Part shown: positions 4,819 through 6,414 of the stretch, piece by piece
Layout: the number at the start of each line of letters is the position of its first letter
How positions within the stretch are numbered: the first letter of the stretch is position 1
From: Bacillota bacterium
Lineage (GTDB): Bacteria > Bacillota > Clostridia > Christensenellales > Aristaeellaceae
Length of the DNA stretch: 6,414 nt
NCBI GenBank assembly: GCA_009787135.1
Contig: WRGP01000125.1
Location: forward strand, 1-6,414
Reading direction: 5' to 3'
Translations under genes and position numbers: made by a program
The notes under the pieces: model-generated
Seen by the model: the letters and a program-made list of their open reading frames with translations, nothing else
Database searches by the model: none
Told to the model about the DNA's origin: nothing

Positions 4819-5204
4819 GACGGCAAGATCCCAAGCACCAGCTCGATCAGCTCCATGGCCACGGGCATGGCCATCACCAGCACGATCAGCTTGCCGCCCA
4901 GCTCGATCTTGGCGGCAATGCCTCCCTCCCCCGCGTCACGGCAAAGCTGCGTCCCCAACTCGCACAGCGACGCCACGCCAATGACGCGCAGGAGCAGCGG
5001 CAGGATAGCGCTTGGCAGCTCCGCCCGCGCCGCCAGGCTCGACATGGCCGCGATCACTTCGCCCAGCCTGCCCATCACCGCTATGAGCATGCACAGCCCG
5101 GCCGCCAGCGAGACGACCAGCGCCATCTCCGGCCTGTCTCTTCTCAGGGTCATGGCCAGCAGCGCGGACGCCACGCCAAAGCCGACGATCTGAAGGGATT
5201 CCAT
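4815..5204 (-). CDS. spoIIIAD: Stage III sporulation protein AD
   Basis: This 129-residue membrane protein is almost the family length (133 in B. subtilis). It has hydrophobic segments at about 5-20, 26-45, 64-80 and 104-125. The stretch CELGTQLCRDAGEGGIAAKI followed by ELGGKLIVLVMAMPV (about 81-115) is the conserved core of SpoIIIAD. AC and AD are small membrane proteins of the SpoIIIA machine, likely part of its membrane platform. The ATG at 5204 overlaps the spoIIIAC stop by one base (TGATG), and the 3' end overlaps spoIIIAE by 4 nt. No own promoter is seen. Confidence 0.96.
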   Translation of the reverse strand: MESLQIVGFGVASALLAMTLRRDRPEMALVVSLAAGLCMLIAVMGRLGEVIAAMSSLAARAELPSAILPLLLRVIGVASLCELGTQLCRDAGEGGIAAKIELGGKLIVLVMAMPVAMELIELVLGILPS

Positions 5205-5398
5205 CAGAGGCTAAAGATGCTGCGCACGCTCTGGAAGAGCTGCGAGATCAGCCCCACCACCATGAGCAGCACCACGACGAGCCCCGCCAGCGTCGTCAGC
5301 ATGGCCATGTCCTCACGCCCTGTCCGCGTGAGCACCTGCCCCAGGACGGATACCAGCACGCCGATGCCCGCGATGCGGAAGATCAGATCTACGTTCAC
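5204..5398 (-). CDS. spoIIIAC: Stage III sporulation protein AC
   Basis: This 64-residue protein has two membrane helices (about 5-23 and 32-52) and follows the family pattern: VDLIFRIAGIGVLVSVLGQVL, then a short polar turn RTGREDMAML, then a second helix with LFQSVRSIF at the end. The B. subtilis protein is 68 residues and aligns along its whole length. The start codon is GTG at 5398, supported by AGGAGGTGG about 7 nt upstream in the 20-nt gap after spoIIIAB. It is coupled to spoIIIAD by a TGATG overlap. Confidence 0.96.
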   Translation of the reverse strand: MNVDLIFRIAGIGVLVSVLGQVLTRTGREDMAMLTTLAGLVVVLLMVVGLISQLFQSVRSIFSL

Positions 5399-5418
5399 GA
5401 CTCCACCTCCTGTCGCAA

Positions 5419-5925
5419 TTAAAGTAAGAAGAGGAACACCGCCGCGCCGCCGATAATACCCAGCGTGGTGGCCAGCCGCCGGTCCTTCCCTTCCTTATCC
5501 GCCGCCGCTACGATTTGTGCGTCCAGGGCGGCGCGGACGGATTGGAGCAGGCCATGCTGCGACTGGCTGTCGCCCGCGCCAAGCCCTCGCCATAAGGGAG
5601 ACAGCGCGGCGAGATCCGCCGGGGTCAGCTCAGGCATGGGCATATCCCCCATCGCTTCGCCGAGCGAGAGCATCGGGTTTGAACTCATTTGGCGGGCGAC
5701 ATCCCCAAGCCGGCAGAATACCTCATGATTTTCCTCGCCCTCCAGCGCCCTTTGCAATAGCTCCTCCAGTGTATGCGTCCGATATGCCAGCCCTGCTTCC
5801 ATCTTGGCCAGCACGCGCGCCCACGCGCGCAGGGCGCGCACACGCCGCGACAGCGAGAATGCCCATGCCATACCCATCCACACACAGCCCAGGCCGGCCA
5901 GCGCGGCAAACAGCGGGCTAGGCAA
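5419..5925 (-). CDS. spoIIIAB: Stage III sporulation protein AB, TTG start
   Basis: From the TTG at 5925 this is 168 residues, almost the B. subtilis length (171). It has an N-terminal membrane helix (about 3-23), a helical soluble domain with MEAGLAYRTHTLEELLQRAL and the family signature LGAGDSQSQ (about 115-123), and a hydrophobic C-terminus (about 154-168) ending in LFLL. SpoIIIAB resembles the GspF-like membrane partners of secretion ATPases and is thought to work with SpoIIIAA. I chose TTG because GGGAG (5932-5936) is 6 nt upstream, because the start then lines up with known SpoIIIAB N-termini, and because it overlaps the spoIIIAA stop by 8 nt. An in-frame ATG at 5946 would add 7 residues but has no clear ribosome site. 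The open frame to 6009 is a spoIIIAA shadow. Confidence 0.95.
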   Translation of the reverse strand: MPSPLFAALAGLGCVWMGMAWAFSLSRRVRALRAWARVLAKMEAGLAYRTHTLEELLQRALEGEENHEVFCRLGDVARQMSSNPMLSLGEAMGDMPMPELTPADLAALSPLWRGLGAGDSQSQHGLLQSVRAALDAQIVAAADKEGKDRRLATTLGIIGGAAVFLFLL

Positions 5926-6414
5926 GGGATTCTCCCTCGGCGCCATACACGGCGCCGATATGCCCGATGCGGTCCAGCGCCGCGATCCGCGCGAACACCC
6001 GCGCTCCAAGCAGCGCGCTCAGCATCGGCCTCACCTCCAGATCATGATAATCCCGCCCATGCGCGGACGCGAGCACCGCCACGCCGCAGCGCGCCGCGTC
6101 CAGAACAGCCTCCGCATCGCCCGCGTGGCCGATCTCGTCCGTAACAATGACCCGCGGCGCCATCGCGCGGAGCACCAGCCGCATGCCCTCCGCCTTGGGG
6201 CATCCGTCCAGCACGTCCGTGTTCGGCCCCAGGTCCAGCGTCGGCACCCCGCCCACGCAAGCCGCCAGCTCTGAACGCTCGTCCACCATCGCGACAGCGT
6301 GCCCCCGCAGCGACAGGGCGCGGCCGGCGTCACGGAGCATGGTGGTCTTTCCAAGGCCGGGCGGCGAAACGATCAGCGCGCTCACCGGCTGCCCGCCGAT
6401 AAGCAGCCACGGCA
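5918..6414 (-). CDS. spoIIIAA: Stage III sporulation protein AA, AAA-type ATPase (5' end beyond window)
   Basis: SpoIIIAA is the mother-cell ATPase of the SpoIIIA channel, related to type II/IV secretion ATPases. The frame is open to the right edge, and 164 residues are visible, about the C-terminal half of a protein that is usually about 300. Seen in order: PWLLIGGQPVSALIV leading into the Walker A motif SPPGLGKTT (6341-6367), then VDERSELAACVGGVP, the family signature TDVLDGCPKAEGM, the Walker B strand RVIVTDEIG (core 6134-6151), and SAHG near 108-110 counted from the GTG at 6385. All catalytic motifs expected in this half are intact. That GTG is not the real start, because clear SpoIIIAA sequence continues upstream of it. 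Being first in the known cluster, its promoter (sigma-E type in Bacillus) would lie outside the window. Confidence 0.97.
   Translation of the reverse strand, partial: PWLLIGGQPVSALIVSPPGLGKTTMLRDAGRALSLRGHAVAMVDERSELAACVGGVPTLDLGPNTDVLDGCPKAEGMRLVLRAMAPRVIVTDEIGHAGDAEAVLDAARCGVAVLASAHGRDYHDLEVRPMLSALLGARVFARIAALDRIGHIGAVYGAEGESLA
5931..5938 (-). promoter_or_regulatory. Ribosome binding site that sets the spoIIIAB TTG start
   Basis: GAGGGAGA lies inside the end of spoIIIAA, with its GGGAG core 6 nt before the TTG at 5925. The competing ATG at 5946 lies upstream of this site and so cannot use it. Confidence 0.6.

Overview
The window is a GC-rich stretch whose real genes all lie on the minus strand. 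It reads as chromosomal core DNA of an endospore-forming Firmicute, most likely of class Clostridia. The evidence is the spoIIIA sporulation cluster, strong GGAGG ribosome sites, a sigma-A type promoter, and Asp23-family genes next to nusB. I cannot name a genus. The high GC creates many long open frames on the plus strand, and none of them looks real.

In the direction of transcription (right to left), the window opens inside spoIIIAA (5918-6414, 5' end missing). It continues with spoIIIAB, AC, AD, AE, AF, AG and AH down to 2377. These genes are packed with 1-8 nt overlaps or short gaps and form one transcription unit. Their products build the channel between mother cell and forespore (the feeding tube): an AAA-type ATPase (AA), an accessory membrane protein (AB), small membrane proteins (AC, AD), a polytopic protein (AE), and single- or double-spanning proteins that normally carry ring-building domains (AF, AG, AH).

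The gap at 2059-2376 holds no gene but is dense in structure. It has a GC hairpin right after spoIIIAH, a perfect 21-bp inverted repeat with a 3-nt spacer, a GC-rich palindrome, and a hairpin with a T-rich tail that probably ends the spoIIIA transcript. That tail runs into a good extended -10 promoter, followed by a small hairpin at the predicted start of the mRNA. This promoter drives asp23 (Asp23/Gls24 family), an AmaP-like membrane protein and a DUF2273 small membrane protein, and probably reads on into nusB, which runs off the left edge.

The points most worth a second look are in the channel genes. SpoIIIAF is only 60 residues: a clean two-helix membrane hairpin with no soluble ring-building domain and no room for one before spoIIIAG. 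SpoIIIAG is also short, because the insertion that forms the beta-triangle wall of the known SpoIIIAG ring is cut to about 20 residues. SpoIIIAH looks normal. This suggests a slimmed-down version of the channel. The intergenic palindromes and the long acidic tail of the AmaP-like protein are secondary points of interest.
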